Below are positions 9,686 to 20,191 of a stretch of DNA of 64,000 bases, piece after piece. The notes under the pieces were generated by a model. The model searched no databases, was not told the DNA's origin, and worked only from the letters and a program-made list of their open reading frames with translations. Position 1 is the stretch's first letter, and each line of letters starts with the position of its first letter. Source of the DNA: Acinetobacter sp. S54. Lineage in GTDB: Bacteria; Pseudomonadota; Gammaproteobacteria; Pseudomonadales; Moraxellaceae. The position numbers and the translations under genes are program-made. The DNA lies in the NCBI RefSeq assembly GCF_016624945.1, contig NZ_JACVUI010000001.1, forward strand, positions 553,565-617,564. Reading direction: 5' to 3'.

Positions 9686-10122
9686 ATAGGTCAGATTATC
9701 GACTGAAAAGGGTGCAAATTTTATAAGTACATCCTCAAGATTGTGGTTTTCCATAAACTAGTTTTACCGTTGTGTATATGAAAGTGCCATATTTTTCATA
9801 AATCAGTAGACGTATTTAGTTTAGCTATAAAGCACATTATATTTTTGTTTTTATATCATTTTTTTTATAAATTTTCTTTTGTTTTGGTTTTTCATTTCCC
9901 GAAATTACGTCGAAAAATAGGAAGCTTTGATCATTGAGAAAAAAAGTAAAATATTGATAAATGTACAGTCTGGGTTGTAGGGAATCACAACAATAGCGTA
10001 TATGCGAATGCGAAGACTGTTCAATGAGCAAAAAATAGCGTTACAATGCGATGTTCTGTATTTCTACAAACAACTCCCTTTTTTAAAATCAGGTTTTAAA
10101 TAATCAAGGAAAGCACAACCCT
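9686..10122 (+). other. Intergenic region upstream of trpA (437 bp)
   Basis: No credible gene is present; it is T- and A-rich. A possible trpA promoter has a TACAAT -10 (10042-10047) and a weak TTCAAT -35 (10020-10025, 16-nt spacer). The trpA RBS (AAGGAAAG) precedes the ATG. Confidence 0.4.
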
Positions 10123-10926
10123 ATGTCACGTCTCGCCACTCGTTTTGAACAGCTTAAATCCCAACAACGTAAAGCGTTGGTTTCTTATGTGATGGCGGGT
10201 GATCCAGAACCACATGTCACTGTACCGTTACTACATAAAATGGTGGATGCTGGTGTAGATGTGATTGAACTGGGTTTACCATTTTCTGATCCGATGGCAG
10301 ATGGCCCAGTGATTGCACTTGCGGCCGAACGCGCCTTGGCAGGTGGAACCAATACACTAGATGCATTGAATATGGTCAAGGAATTTCGTAAAAATGATAC
10401 AGAAACGCCTGTGGTTTTAATGGGATATCTAAATCCTGTTGAAGTCATTGGTTATGAAAAATTTGTATCGACTGCGAAAGAGTCTGGCGTAGATGGCATT
10501 CTTTTGGTGGATATGCCACCTGAAGAAGCCAAAGATTTGGATGCCGTGCTGAAACAGCATGACATGGATCAAATCTTTTTACTTGCACCGACCTCGACTG
10601 ATGAGCGTATTCAGCATGTGGTGAAACAGGCTAGTGGTTTTATCTACTATGTGTCACTCAAAGGCGTAACGGGTGCTGCCACATTGGATACAGCTGAAGC
10701 AGCGGCGCGTATTGCCAAAATCAAAGCGCATACGAACGTACCAGTAGGTGTGGGTTTTGGGATTAGTGATGCCTCTTCTGCCAAAGCAATGGGACAGGTC
10801 GCCGATGCGGTGATCGTGGGAAGTGCTTTAGTTAAACCTTTTGCTACATTGGCAATCGACCAAGCGGTTGAAAAAACGGTCAATAAAATCAAGGAGCTTC
10901 GAGCTGCGCTCGACGAGTTAGTATGA
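10123..10926 (+). CDS. trpA: Tryptophan synthase alpha chain
   Basis: This TIM-barrel subunit of 267 aa cleaves indole-3-glycerol phosphate to indole, which is channelled to TrpB. The catalytic acids are in their canonical places, E49 in VIELGLPFSDP and D60 in PMADGP. The phosphate-binding elements GVTGAA and GVGFGIS are present. The stop overlaps the accD start by 4 nt (ATGA), which places trpA at the head of a trpA-accD-folC-SPOR operon. Confidence 0.97.
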   Translation: MSRLATRFEQLKSQQRKALVSYVMAGDPEPHVTVPLLHKMVDAGVDVIELGLPFSDPMADGPVIALAAERALAGGTNTLDALNMVKEFRKNDTETPVVLMGYLNPVEVIGYEKFVSTAKESGVDGILLVDMPPEEAKDLDAVLKQHDMDQIFLLAPTSTDERIQHVVKQASGFIYYVSLKGVTGAATLDTAEAAARIAKIKAHTNVPVGVGFGISDASSAKAMGQVADAVIVGSALVKPFATLAIDQAVEKTVNKIKELRAALDELV

Positions 10927-11819
10927 ATCAAGAAGTGAAATCAGGGAAAATTCTTAGCCCATCAACACCGTGGACTGAACGCCATGTTCCTGGCATCCAC
11001 ATGCCTGATGAGCAACAAGTTCTTAAGGCAACATTTACTGAGCCAACGATTGAATGCCCTGAATGTCATGCATTGGTGACTCGTACTGCAATTGCATTCA
11101 ATGCCTATGTTTGTCCACAATGCGATGAACATTTACGCATGAAGGCACGTGATCGTCTTACATGGTTCTTTGATCAGGTTCAGGCTGAGCTGGGTCAGGA
11201 ATTTGCAGCCAAAGATCCGCTTAAATTTGTTGATAGTAAACCTTATCCTGAACGTATGCGTGAAGCACAAAGCAAAACTGGCGAAACAGAAGCTTTAGTT
11301 GTGATGCAGGGCAGTTTAAATAATATCCCAATGATTGCCTGTGCTTTTGAGTTCGATTTTATGGGTGGCTCAATGGGAACAGTTGTGGGTGATCGCTTTG
11401 TTCAAGCGGCTGAACGTGCGATTGAACTCAAGCAGCCTTTAATTTGTTTTGCTGCTTCTGGCGGTGCGCGTATGCAGGAAGGCATGTTATCACTTATGCA
11501 AATGGCACGTACCTCTGCTGCGATTCAGAGAATGAAAGATGCACATTTACCATACATCGTAGTTTTGACCCATCCAGTATACGGTGGTGTAACGGCATCT
11601 TTGGCAATGCTCGGCGATGTCCATATTGCTGAACCGAAAGCCATGATTGGTTTTGCGGGTAAACGAGTAATCGAACAAACTGTTCGTGAAAAACTGGATG
11701 AACCGTTCCAGCGCGCTGAATATTTGCTTGATCATGGTGTAATCGATCAAATTGTTCATCGCCATGCATTACGTGATACTGTATCGCGTATCGTGGCGAA
11801 ATTGATGAACTTACCTTGA
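10923..11819 (+). CDS. accD: Acetyl-CoA carboxylase carboxyltransferase subunit beta
   Basis: This subunit of 298 aa joins AccA to carboxylate acetyl-CoA to malonyl-CoA, the first step of fatty acid synthesis. The N-terminal zinc ribbon has C45, C48, C64 and C67. The crotonase-like domain has GGSMGTVVGDRF, FAASGGARMQEG and YGGVTASLAMLGD. It overlaps trpA and folC by 4 nt each, and accD-folC is a widely conserved pair. Confidence 0.97.
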   Translation: MNQEVKSGKILSPSTPWTERHVPGIHMPDEQQVLKATFTEPTIECPECHALVTRTAIAFNAYVCPQCDEHLRMKARDRLTWFFDQVQAELGQEFAAKDPLKFVDSKPYPERMREAQSKTGETEALVVMQGSLNNIPMIACAFEFDFMGGSMGTVVGDRFVQAAERAIELKQPLICFAASGGARMQEGMLSLMQMARTSAAIQRMKDAHLPYIVVLTHPVYGGVTASLAMLGDVHIAEPKAMIGFAGKRVIEQTVREKLDEPFQRAEYLLDHGVIDQIVHRHALRDTVSRIVAKLMNLP

Positions 11820-13102
11820 AACATGATGCTCCAAAAATAACAGATAATTTAGAAACATGGCTCGATTATTGGAGCCATGTTCACGTTACAGGCATTGATT
11901 TAGGTCTAGAGCGTGTGATTCCAGTTGCTGATGTGCTTGGGGTGATGCAACCTCAAGCCAAGGTGTTTACAGTGGCTGGAACCAATGGTAAAGGTTCAAC
12001 TACAACCACGTTAGCCTCTATTTTAAATGAACAAGGCTATCAGGTCGGGCTTTATCAATCTCCCCACATTTATCGTTTTAATGAACGTGTTAAATTGAAC
12101 GGTCAGGAAGTCGATGACCAAACTCTCATTCATGCTTTTGTACAAGTCGATCAAGCACGTCGTCAATGTGAATTAAGCCTCTCCTTTTTTGAAGCCACCA
12201 CTTTGGCAGCTTTCCTCATTTTCAAACAAAAACAATGTGATGTCTGGGTGCTTGAAGTCGGTTTAGGCGGGCGTCTGGATGTAGTAAATGTGATTGATCC
12301 CGATGTTGCCGTGATTACTAATATTGGTCTGGATCATACCGATTGGCTCGGTGATACGATTGAAAAAATTGCATTTGAAAAAGCGGGTATTATGCGCTCT
12401 GAGATTCCTGTGATCTTTGCGGGACTACAGGATTTACCCTTAGCCATTCAAACTAAAGCTGCGCAAGTCAATGCTGACTTATATGTAGCGCAAAGAGATT
12501 ATTTTTATCAAGATGCAGGGGATGGTTACAGCTGGAATTTTGCATCCTCAGGAACCACACTAAAACTTCCTCTTGGCTCTTTGGCTCTTGAGAATATTTC
12601 TACTGCGGTTGCTGCGGTACTTTTAAGTGGTTTAAACATTTCTCAGGCTGCATTGGCCAAAGGAATCGAAAAAGCACAACTTGCTGGTCGTTTTGAACAA
12701 CGAGTCATCGCAAATAAAACCATTATTTTTGATGCTGGGCATAATGCACATGGTGTAGAATTTTTGTTAAAGCAATTGCGAAATTTCTTGGAATACAATA
12801 AACAGTACACAGAAGTTGTTGCTGTATTTTCGATGCTGGCAGATAAAGATATAAAATCAGTGGTAGAGCTATTAAAACCGACTGTTTTAAATTGGAAAGT
12901 TGCACCGTTACATGTACCTCGAGCTGCATCATTATCTCAATTGATGGATGCATTACAGGGAGAGACTGTACACAGCTTCGATAATGTCCAAGAGGCGTTT
13001 AAATTAGCACTTGAGCAAACCAACAATAATCAGCTAATTTTAGTCTGTGGTTCGTTTCATACATTAGAAGCGGTGTGGGAGTATCTGGAACAATGTCAAT
13101 GA
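11816..13102 (+). CDS. folC: Bifunctional folylpolyglutamate/dihydrofolate synthase
   Basis: This Mur-ligase-family enzyme of 428 aa adds glutamate to dihydropteroate and to reduced folates. The ATP loop VAGTNGKGSTTTT spans residues 53-65; the folate-binding SPHIYRFNER and VGLGGRLDVVNV motifs follow, and a C-terminal domain contains FDAGHNAHG. The start is TTG (11816) overlapping the accD stop, since no in-frame ATG fits the conserved N-terminus. This unusual start probably lowers translation to a coupled level. Confidence 0.93.
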   Translation: MKHDAPKITDNLETWLDYWSHVHVTGIDLGLERVIPVADVLGVMQPQAKVFTVAGTNGKGSTTTTLASILNEQGYQVGLYQSPHIYRFNERVKLNGQEVDDQTLIHAFVQVDQARRQCELSLSFFEATTLAAFLIFKQKQCDVWVLEVGLGGRLDVVNVIDPDVAVITNIGLDHTDWLGDTIEKIAFEKAGIMRSEIPVIFAGLQDLPLAIQTKAAQVNADLYVAQRDYFYQDAGDGYSWNFASSGTTLKLPLGSLALENISTAVAAVLLSGLNISQAALAKGIEKAQLAGRFEQRVIANKTIIFDAGHNAHGVEFLLKQLRNFLEYNKQYTEVVAVFSMLADKDIKSVVELLKPTVLNWKVAPLHVPRAASLSQLMDALQGETVHSFDNVQEAFKLALEQTNNNQLILVCGSFHTLEAVWEYLEQCQ

Positions 13103-14157
13103 ATAACAAACAGCGCTGGATGGGTGGTGTTGTTTTATTAGGTGGTGGTGTTTTATTGGCAGCATTACTCCTGAAAGGAAAAGAAGAAATACATCAAACT
13201 CAAGTTCAAACTCAACAGAAGGTAGAGCAACCTGCCAAGAACAATAATCGTTCAGATCAGGCAGGCGAAATGGTTCAGTTGCAACCACTTGCTGTAGATG
13301 TAGAAACTGAAAAACGCTTGCTTGAAGAACAACGACGTGCTCGTGAAAAAGCAGTTGCAGAACAAGAAGCTCGTGCTGCTGACTTTTTAGCACAACAGCA
13401 ACAAGCAGAAGCTGCAGCAGCACGTAAAGCTGCGGAAGAGTACGCAGCAATTAATGCGCGGCGCAATGCAGCTCAGGAAAGTTCAGATAATATTCCACCA
13501 GAAATGAGTGATCAGGCAAAAACCACTGCTCAAAATATTACGCAAAAGTTGGCTGATCAGAAAAAAATGGATCAGCAAAAGCTAGATGCTGAGAAAAAAC
13601 TTGCTGAACAGAAAAAGCAGGCTGAAGTTCAAAAGGCCGCAGAACAGCAGAAAGCTGAACAACTGAAAAAGCAAAAAGAGACTGAAGCAAAACGTAAAGC
13701 TGAACAGGAGCGTCAAGCGGCTGAAAAGAAAGCTACAGAAGAAAAACAGCGCCAATTAGAAGCTGAAAAAGCTGAAAAGAAAGCCGCTGAAGATAAGCGT
13801 AAAGCTGAAACCGAGAAAAAAGTGGCAGATGAGAAAAAACGCAAAGCTGAAGAAGATGCCAAGAAAAAAGCAGATGCAGATAAAGCACGTGATTTACTAG
13901 AAAATGGTGATAAAAACTGGATGGTGCAAGTGGCGTTGGCAGCCAATCAGGCAAATGCAGATGCAGTTGTTTCTAAGCTGCGCGCCAAAGGTTATAAGGT
14001 GACGACAAGCCCAACATCTAAAGGCATACGAATTATGGTTGGGCCATCTAAAAGCCGAGACACAGCAGATGCTGCACGTAAAAAAATTGTCTCTGACAGT
14101 AGTTTGAATATGAAATCAGCTTGGGTTATAGATTGGGTTCCCTTAGATCAGCGTTAA
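13099..14157 (+). CDS. SPOR-domain protein with coiled-coil linker
   Basis: This inner-membrane protein of 352 aa probably binds denuded septal peptidoglycan through its C-terminal SPOR domain (WMVQVALAANQANADAVV to the end). Residues about 5-23 form one transmembrane helix. A long Ala/Lys/Glu/Gln-rich coiled coil spans roughly residues 60-270. I chose ATG 13099 because GGAA lies 8 nt upstream and it gives a 4-nt overlap with folC; ATG 13093 is also possible. The overlap puts it in the accD-folC operon, as in many gammaproteobacteria (dedD position). Confidence 0.85.
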   Translation: MNNKQRWMGGVVLLGGGVLLAALLLKGKEEIHQTQVQTQQKVEQPAKNNNRSDQAGEMVQLQPLAVDVETEKRLLEEQRRAREKAVAEQEARAADFLAQQQQAEAAAARKAAEEYAAINARRNAAQESSDNIPPEMSDQAKTTAQNITQKLADQKKMDQQKLDAEKKLAEQKKQAEVQKAAEQQKAEQLKKQKETEAKRKAEQERQAAEKKATEEKQRQLEAEKAEKKAAEDKRKAETEKKVADEKKRKAEEDAKKKADADKARDLLENGDKNWMVQVALAANQANADAVVSKLRAKGYKVTTSPTSKGIRIMVGPSKSRDTADAARKKIVSDSSLNMKSAWVIDWVPLDQR

Positions 14158-14163
14158 GCGTTT

Positions 14164-14757
14164 CTAGCTATTTTCAGATGGATTCGAGAGTTGTTCACGA
14201 ATCCATTTAACATTTTCAGGGGTAAATATGTGTTCAATATTTACCCAGATCGGGTGATAGCCATAATGACCGTATTTCATTTCCTGAACAGCATTTTCAA
14301 TCGACCAATTTTCAAAAACAATACGATACATGGCAATACTAGCGCCAGTTCGATCTGAACCATGATAACAATGTAACAAGACTTTTTGTCGATTTTGCTT
14401 GGCGTTTTGAATATGCTGCATCACTTTTAGCAAATCTGTTCGATTGATGGCCCACGTATGAATGGGGACATGGATTAAATTGAATTCATGTTGATCCAGC
14501 ACTTTAAGATCGTCATTGCGGCTGCGCAGATTAATCACAGTCTGAATCTGTTGTTGTCGTAATTCAGCTATTAATGCTGGCGAAGGTTGTTCACTTCGAT
14601 ACACATCTGGACTAATTTTATAAAAGTTATGTTCTGCTTTAATCAAATTGCCCCAATGTGTCGGTCGTTGCTCAAGCGGAAGCGAAGGATGGGTTATACA
14701 ACCAGATAGATTTAAAGTGACACACACTCCGAGAGAGCATAAAAATAAAGTTTTCAT
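14164..14757 (-). CDS. Dual-specificity/tyrosine phosphatase-like lipoprotein
   Basis: A 197-aa protein with a lipoprotein signal (lipobox LSGC, C20), so it should be anchored facing the periplasm. The catalytic Cys-X5-Arg loop is HCYHGSDRTG (C130, R136), typical of cysteine phosphatases. VINLRSRNDD and the downstream helices fit the dual-specificity fold. Its start overlaps the stop of the upstream metallo-beta-lactamase gene by 4 nt. The substrate is unknown. It converges on the SPOR gene. Confidence 0.82.
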   Translation of the reverse strand: MKTLFLCSLGVCVTLNLSGCITHPSLPLEQRPTHWGNLIKAEHNFYKISPDVYRSEQPSPALIAELRQQQIQTVINLRSRNDDLKVLDQHEFNLIHVPIHTWAINRTDLLKVMQHIQNAKQNRQKVLLHCYHGSDRTGASIAMYRIVFENWSIENAVQEMKYGHYGYHPIWVNIEHIFTPENVKWIREQLSNPSENS

Positions 14758-15572
14758 GAAAGTGGGCGATAACGTAAAAATTCTTGAATATCATGGGCAC
14801 AAATCAGTTCAATTTTTGGCTCCTGTTGGGCTAAGTATTGAAGTTGTTTGAGATTGTTTAAACGCATTTTATTATCATGAGCCAGCATACTTTCAAATAC
14901 ATGCAGACCTTTGAGTTTTTGTTTAGGATCAAGCTCTAAATGTGAAAAGTAAGCATCTCCACAAAATAAGATCCAGCCTTGTTCCTGTTTAATCGCGATA
15001 CCTGAATGACCAGCAGAATGCCCTAGTAATGGAATCATTAAGATTTCATCCTGAAACAAGGGTAAACTTGAAACTTTTTCCAGATTAAACCAGCTTTCGC
15101 CTTGCATATGTTCTATAAAATTCCAGAATCGGTGGTTTTTGAATTGAGCTGTTTTATAACGAATACGATTGCTGAAAGATAATGATTGTGTCGCATTAAA
15201 TTCTGATGCCAGCACATGTACGGTAGCTTGAGGAAAATCAGAAATCCCTCCAGCATGATCAAAATCTAAATGACTCACAAAAATATGCTGTACATCTTTG
15301 GGATTTAGGCCAAGCTCTTGAATTTGATGAATAGCACTGAGTTTTGGATTATTCTCGATTTTTCCAAATTTATGAAGCAATGTGCCAAGTCGCTGCTGCG
15401 GATGTAAATAATCTTGTAAGCCTAGACCTGTATCAATGAGAACCAACCCACGATCAGTTTCAAGAAGTAAACAGTGACAGATAATATGTGCTTTTAAGCC
15501 TTTTTGACTGACCAAAGGTGCACAGGCAGGACACATTGTGCCGCAATGTAAATGATGAATTTTATAAATCAT
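14754..15572 (-). CDS. MBL-fold metallohydrolase
   Basis: This hydrolase of 272 aa has the metallo-beta-lactamase signature HLDFDH (H101, D103, D105, H106), VLIDTGLG upstream, GHSAGH and CGDAYFSH as further ligands, and a final AHD. A Cys-rich N-terminus (HCGTMCPAC) is unusual for the fold and may add a metal site. No signal peptide is visible. It is in a two-gene operon with the phosphatase-like lipoprotein. The substrate is not evident; lactonase-like N-acyl chemistry is possible. Confidence 0.82.
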   Translation of the reverse strand: MIYKIHHLHCGTMCPACAPLVSQKGLKAHIICHCLLLETDRGLVLIDTGLGLQDYLHPQQRLGTLLHKFGKIENNPKLSAIHQIQELGLNPKDVQHIFVSHLDFDHAGGISDFPQATVHVLASEFNATQSLSFSNRIRYKTAQFKNHRFWNFIEHMQGESWFNLEKVSSLPLFQDEILMIPLLGHSAGHSGIAIKQEQGWILFCGDAYFSHLELDPKQKLKGLHVFESMLAHDNKMRLNNLKQLQYLAQQEPKIELICAHDIQEFLRYRPLS

Positions 15573-15643
15573 AAGTTTATTGTTTTCAGTGTATTGACTC
15601 CTTTATAACCCAGTCTGCATATTTTACCAAATCTGTTGAGTAT

Positions 15644-15672
15644 AAAAAAATACCCACTATGAGGTGGGTATT
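15644..15672 (-). terminator. Intrinsic terminator downstream of the peroxiredoxin gene
   Basis: A 9-bp stem (15649-15657 with 15664-15672) with a 6-nt loop is followed on the minus strand by a run of U. A second perfect 9-bp hairpin (15807-15815 with 15819-15827) abuts the peroxiredoxin stop but lacks a U tract. Confidence 0.8.
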
Positions 15673-15827
15673 GAGTGGAGAAAGAGCTTTATTTGTTATT
15701 ATTTTATTTTCCTTATTCTTTTTGTCTTCAGTTCTATAATTCGCTTGTCTTTTATTTTTGTTAGAGCATTACATTTTAGACTAAGCACTTCGCTTGTCTT
15801 GCGTTCGATTAAAGCGTTGCTTTAATC

Positions 15828-16463
15828 TCACTCAGGCTGTGGGGTGAGGCGTAGATAAGGTTTAACTGCTTTATAACCTTTAGGAAAGCGCTGTTTAATT
15901 TCTTCTTCATCTTTAAGAGAAGGCACAATGACCACCTCTTCACCTTGCTGCCAGTTAGCAGGGGTTGCAACTTTATGTTTATCTGTCAGTTGTAATGAAT
16001 CCAATACACGTAAAATTTCATTAAAATTACGACCTGTTGAGGCTGGGTAGGTGATAATCAAACGAACTTTTTTGTTTGGATCGATAATGACTAATGAGCG
16101 TACAGTTGTTGTTTCACTGGCATTGGGATGAATAAATCCGTATAGCTCTGAAACCTTACGATCTTTATCAGCAATGATTGGGAAGTTCACCGTAGTGTTC
16201 TGGGTTTCATTAATATCATTGATCCAGCCATGATGCGATTCAACATCATCCACAGAAAGAGCAATCGCTTTGACCCCACGTTTTTCAAATTCGTCTTTGA
16301 GTTTGGCTGTATAGCCGAGTTCAGTGGTACATACAGGCGTATAGTCAGCGGGATGTGAGAATAAGATGGCCCAGTGATTTCCTAAAAAATCATAAAAATT
16401 AATTTCACCCTCACTGGATTGTTGTTCAAAGTTGGGTGCGGTATCACCTAAACGTAAGCTCAT
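15828..16463 (-). CDS. 1-Cys peroxiredoxin (Prx6-type)
   Basis: This antioxidant enzyme of 211 aa reduces peroxides. The peroxidatic Cys is C45 in PADYTPVCTTELG, a Prx6-type motif. The C-terminal extension (PANWQQGEEVVIVPSLKDEE to PYLRLTPQP) is typical of the 1-Cys subfamily. The start at 16463 is preferred over the longer frame because GAGGG lies 7 nt upstream. An inverted repeat (ATGCAA, 16507-16512, with TTGCAT, 16521-16526) upstream could be an operator. Confidence 0.92.
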   Translation of the reverse strand: MSLRLGDTAPNFEQQSSEGEINFYDFLGNHWAILFSHPADYTPVCTTELGYTAKLKDEFEKRGVKAIALSVDDVESHHGWINDINETQNTTVNFPIIADKDRKVSELYGFIHPNASETTTVRSLVIIDPNKKVRLIITYPASTGRNFNEILRVLDSLQLTDKHKVATPANWQQGEEVVIVPSLKDEEEIKQRFPKGYKAVKPYLRLTPQPE

Positions 16464-16824
16464 TTTAAACCCTCGTATCATCGTTATTGGTTGTATGACA
16501 TTTAATATGCAACGTTTTTATTGCATTTAAAATTATTGTTTTCGCATGTCGTTATGAGCTTTTACGATAAAGAAGAGGGATGCTGTTAAAAAATAGATCA
16601 GAAAATCGCATGTAAATCGGTGTAACTTAAATGCAAATTTGCTACATTAACGCTCTTTGGTTGTGTAATGTCAGAGTTGTCTAGCAGATTTTTTCGCTGT
16701 TTGGATGCAAAACCCTTGTAGTTCTTATTTCTGACTCCATAATAACAGCTAAGAAAAAATTAACCGACCTAGGGTTTGTTGATATTAACAGACCTTATAA
16801 CAAACAGGATTAGAGAGTTTATTC
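16464..16824. other. Divergent intergenic region peroxiredoxin/secA
   Basis: This 361-bp region must hold both promoters. Apart from the ATGCAA-N8-TTGCAT dyad near the peroxiredoxin start and an AGAG RBS before secA I see no feature I can assign with confidence. Confidence 0.4.
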
Positions 16825-19539
16825 ATGTTGGCAAGTCTGATCGGAGGTATCTTCGGTACAAAAAATGAGCGCGAACTTAAACGCATGCGTAAAATTGTCG
16901 ATCAAATCAATGCGCTCGAGCCGACGATATCAGCACTAAGCGATGCAGACCTATCTGCAAAAACTCCTGAATTCAAAGAACGTTATAAAAATGCTGAAAG
17001 TCTGGATAAATTATTGCCAGAAGCATTTGCTGTCTGTCGTGAAGCAGCAAAACGTGTCATGGGAATGCGCCATTATGATGTACAGCTGATTGGTGGTATT
17101 ACCCTACACGAAGGTAAAATTGCTGAAATGCGTACAGGTGAGGGTAAAACCTTAATGGGTACGCTGGCGTGTTATTTAAATGCTTTAAGTGGACAAGGCG
17201 TTCATGTCATTACTGTCAATGATTATCTGGCACAGCGTGATGCTGAATTAAACCGTCCTTTATTTGAATTTTTGGGATTGAGCATTGGTACGATTTACTC
17301 AATGCAATCTCCAGTTGAAAAAGCACATGCTTATCAAGCTGATATCACTTACGGTACGAATAACGAGTTCGGTTTTGATTATCTGCGCGACAACATGGTG
17401 TTTTCACTACCAGAGAAAAAACAGCGTGGTCTAAATTATGCGATTATCGATGAGGTCGATTCGATCCTGATTGATGAAGCGCGGACTCCCTTAATTATTT
17501 CGGGTCAAAGTGAAGATTCTTCTCAGCTTTACGCTGCAATTAATAATATTCCACCAAAACTGCATGCTCAGAAAGAAGAAAAAGTAGCCGATGGTGGTCA
17601 TTTCTGGATTGATGAGAAACAGCGTTCAGTTGAAATGACTGAAGTAGGCTTTGAAAAAGTCGAGCAAGAACTGATTGCAATGGGCTTGTTGGCAGAAGGC
17701 GAGAGTCTTTATTCTGCAAGTAACTTGAGTCTGGTACATCATGTAACCGCCGCGATTCGTGCACATTTTCTGTATCACCGAGATGTTCATTATATTATCC
17801 ATGATGGTGAAGTGATTATTGTCGATGAACATACTGGGCGTACTATGCCAGGTCGTCGTTGGTCAGAAGGTTTACATCAGGCGGTTGAGGCCAAAGAAGG
17901 GCTTGAAATTCAGCCAGAAAACCAGACGCTTGCAACAACAACTTTCCAGAATTATTTCCGTTTATACAAAAAACTTTCAGGCATGACAGGTACAGCTGAT
18001 ACTGAAGCGGCGGAAATGAAAGAAATTTATGGTCTGGATGTCGTGATTATCCCTACCCATCGCCCAATGGTTCGTCAGGATCTAAACGATTTAATTTATC
18101 TGAATCGTAACGGAAAATATGATGCGATTGTGCAGGAAATCAAACGCATCCAGTCGACGCGTGCGCCAATTCTAGTGGGTACAGCAACGATTGAAGCCAG
18201 TGAAGTTTTATCGCATAAATTAACTCAAGCAGGCATTAGGCATGAAGTGCTGAATGCCAAACAGCATGAGCGTGAGGCGGATATTATTGCTCAGGCTGGT
18301 AGTCCAGATTCGGTGACGATTGCGACTAACATGGCGGGTCGTGGTACAGATATTATTTTGGGTGGTAACTGGAAAGCCAAATTAGCTAAAATTGAACATC
18401 CAACGCCTGAAGATGAAGCACGTTTAAAAGTTGAATGGGAACATGATCATGAAACCGTGCTGAATGCAGGTGGTTTACATATCGTAGGTTCAGAACGTCA
18501 CGAATCACGTCGTATTGATAACCAGTTACGTGGTCGTGCGGGTCGTCAGGGTGATCCAGGTGTATCGCGTTTCTATTTATCGCTTGAAGATGATTTGATG
18601 CGTATCTTCGCAGGTGACCGTGTGGTTGCCATGATGCGTGCAATGGGTCTAAAAGAAGATGAAGCCATTGAGCATAAAATGGTGAGTCGTTCTATTGAAA
18701 ATGCACAGCGTAAGGTTGAAGCGCGTAACTTTGATATTCGTAAAAACTTATTGAAATATGACGATGTCAATAATGAGCAGCGTAAGATCATTTATTCACA
18801 ACGCGATGAAGTTTTAGCTGAAAGTACGTTACAAGACTATATCGAAGAAATGCATCGTGATGTCATGAAAGGCATGATTGCGAACTTTATTCCACCTGAA
18901 TCTATCCACGATCAGTGGGATGTTGAAGGTTTGGAAAATGCCTTGCGTGTAGATTTGGGAATGGAGTTGCCCATCCAGCAATGGCTTAGCGAAGATCGCC
19001 GCCTTGACGAAGAAGGCTTGGTCCAACGGATTACTGACGAAGTGATTGATCGTTATCGCGCACGCCGTACCCAAATGGGGACTGAAACCGCCGTAACGCT
19101 TGAACGCCACTTCATGTTGAATTCACTGGATCGCCATTGGAAGGATCATTTGGCCGCTATGGACTATCTGCGTCAAGGTATTCATTTACGTGGCTATGCT
19201 CAAAAGAATCCAGAGCAGGAATATAAAAAAGAAGCCTTTAACTTATTTATTAATATGTTAGGCATCATTAAATCCGACGTGGTCACAGATTTATCACGTG
19301 TTCATATTCCTACCCCAGAAGAATTGGCTGAACTTGAAGCACAACAGCAGCAGCAAGCTGAAGCGATGCGTCTGTCTTTTGAACATGATGAAGTTGATGG
19401 TTTAACAGGAACGGTCACACATCATGAAATTGATGAACAGGTACCGTCATCACAGCAAATTACTCCACCTGCGAGCCGCAATGCGCCATGTCCATGTGGA
19501 TCTGGTCTGAAATATAAACAATGTCATGGTCGAATCTAA
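16825..19539 (+). CDS. secA: Preprotein translocase ATPase SecA
   Basis: This motor of 904 aa drives Sec-dependent export through SecYEG. Walker A is MRTGEGKT (GEGKT 105-109); the DEVD box, IDEARTPL, the preprotein-crosslinking and helical scaffold regions, [10 protein letters not shown] and GRAGRQGD are all present. The C-terminus ends with the zinc-binding [14 protein letters not shown] motif that binds SecB. The length is normal. It stands alone between its own upstream region and a strong terminator. Confidence 0.98.
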   Translation: MLASLIGGIFGTKNERELKRMRKIVDQINALEPTISALSDADLSAKTPEFKERYKNAESLDKLLPEAFAVCREAAKRVMGMRHYDVQLIGGITLHEGKIAEMRTGEGKTLMGTLACYLNALSGQGVHVITVNDYLAQRDAELNRPLFEFLGLSIGTIYSMQSPVEKAHAYQADITYGTNNEFGFDYLRDNMVFSLPEKKQRGLNYAIIDEVDSILIDEARTPLIISGQSEDSSQLYAAINNIPPKLHAQKEEKVADGGHFWIDEKQRSVEMTEVGFEKVEQELIAMGLLAEGESLYSASNLSLVHHVTAAIRAHFLYHRDVHYIIHDGEVIIVDEHTGRTMPGRRWSEGLHQAVEAKEGLEIQPENQTLATTTFQNYFRLYKKLSGMTGTADTEAAEMKEIYGLDVVIIPTHRPMVRQDLNDLIYLNRNGKYDAIVQEIKRIQSTRAPILVGTATIEASEVLSHKLTQAGIRHEVLNAKQHEREADIIAQAGSPDSVTIATNMAGRGTDIILGGNWKAKLAKIEHPTPEDEARLKVEWEHDHETVLNAGGLHIVGSERHESRRIDNQLRGRAGRQGDPGVSRFYLSLEDDLMRIFAGDRVVAMMRAMGLKEDEAIEHKMVSRSIENAQRKVEARNFDIRKNLLKYDDVNNEQRKIIYSQRDEVLAESTLQDYIEEMHRDVMKGMIANFIPPESIHDQWDVEGLENALRVDLGMELPIQQWLSEDRRLDEEGLVQRITDEVIDRYRARRTQMGTETAVTLERHFMLNSLDRHWKDHLAAMDYLRQGIHLRGYAQKNPEQEYKKEAFNLFINMLGIIKSDVVTDLSRVHIPTPEELAELEAQQQQQAEAMRLSFEHDEVDGLTGTVTHHEIDEQVPSSQQITPPASRNAPCPCGSGLKYKQCHGRI

Positions 19540-19563
19540 TTTTTAGATCACCTCTTTGATTTT

Positions 19564-19595
19564 AAAAAGCAGAACATTTATGTTCTGCTTTTTTT
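19564..19595 (+). terminator. Intrinsic terminator after secA
   Basis: A 13-bp stem (19564-19576 with 19581-19593) with a 4-nt loop runs into seven T. Confidence 0.9.
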
Positions 19596-19686
19596 ACGAG
19601 ATGTTGCAAGCCGTGAATAGTATTTGCAGTTTGTCGGATTAAATGGTATTTACTTGCACATCTTGACGTGAAAACTGGTAAAGACA

Positions 19687-20058
19687 ATGAAAAAAGTATT
19701 ACAAACATTAGCGATGACTGCTTTAACCATTCCAGCATTTGCATTCGCTGCAACAGAAAATGTACAACCGACACCAACTACCACAGCAGATAAAGTTATG
19801 GCAGCACAAGGCAATACCACTGCTGAGGCAAGCGTTCAGAATCAGACGACCACGATTGTAAGCCCAAGAACTGGTATTCGTTATACATTAGGCAATACTG
19901 GTAACCGTCCAATTATCTTAAAAACAGCGGCGATTAGCGCGGCAAACTCAGCAAATATTAATCGTATAGTGGCAAGTAACCCTGCATTATCTGTCGCAAG
20001 TCAAGAAAAAGCCAAACAGGCTTTATTAGGTACATCTGCTCAATTGGCAGCCAACTAA
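19687..20058 (+). CDS. Small exported protein, function unknown
   Basis: A 123-aa protein with a clear Sec signal peptide (MKKVLQTLAMTALTIPAFAFA, cleaved after AFA). The mature part is rich in Thr, Ala, Asn and Gln, has no Cys and shows no known domain; SPRTGIRYTLGNTGNRPI is its most distinctive stretch. It has its own terminator and stands alone between secA and argJ. It is probably periplasmic. I do not recognise a function. Confidence 0.75.
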   Translation: MKKVLQTLAMTALTIPAFAFAATENVQPTPTTTADKVMAAQGNTTAEASVQNQTTTIVSPRTGIRYTLGNTGNRPIILKTAAISAANSANINRIVASNPALSVASQEKAKQALLGTSAQLAAN

Positions 20059-20070
20059 AAAACTAAAATA

Positions 20071-20100
20071 AAAAAACCAGCAATATTGCTGGTTTTTTTT
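20071..20100 (+). terminator. Intrinsic terminator after the small exported protein
   Basis: An A-rich left arm with CCAGCAA pairs with TTGCTGG, followed by eight T, starting 12 nt after the stop codon. Confidence 0.88.
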
Positions 20101-20191
20101 ATTGCTTTAAATTCTATCCCAGTGCTCGATTTTTATGTCATTTTGAACTAAGCTTTTCTTTTTTCTATAACGTATTTATCGGATATTAAAA

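Noticed and set aside
9837..10031. 64-aa minus-strand frame upstream of trpA
   Set aside because: It is Lys/Phe-rich AT-driven text without RBS; the region more likely holds the trpA promoter.
13064..13450. Leu-rich minus-strand frame opposite the SPOR coiled coil
   Set aside because: It arises from the Lys/Glu/Gln-rich coding strand.
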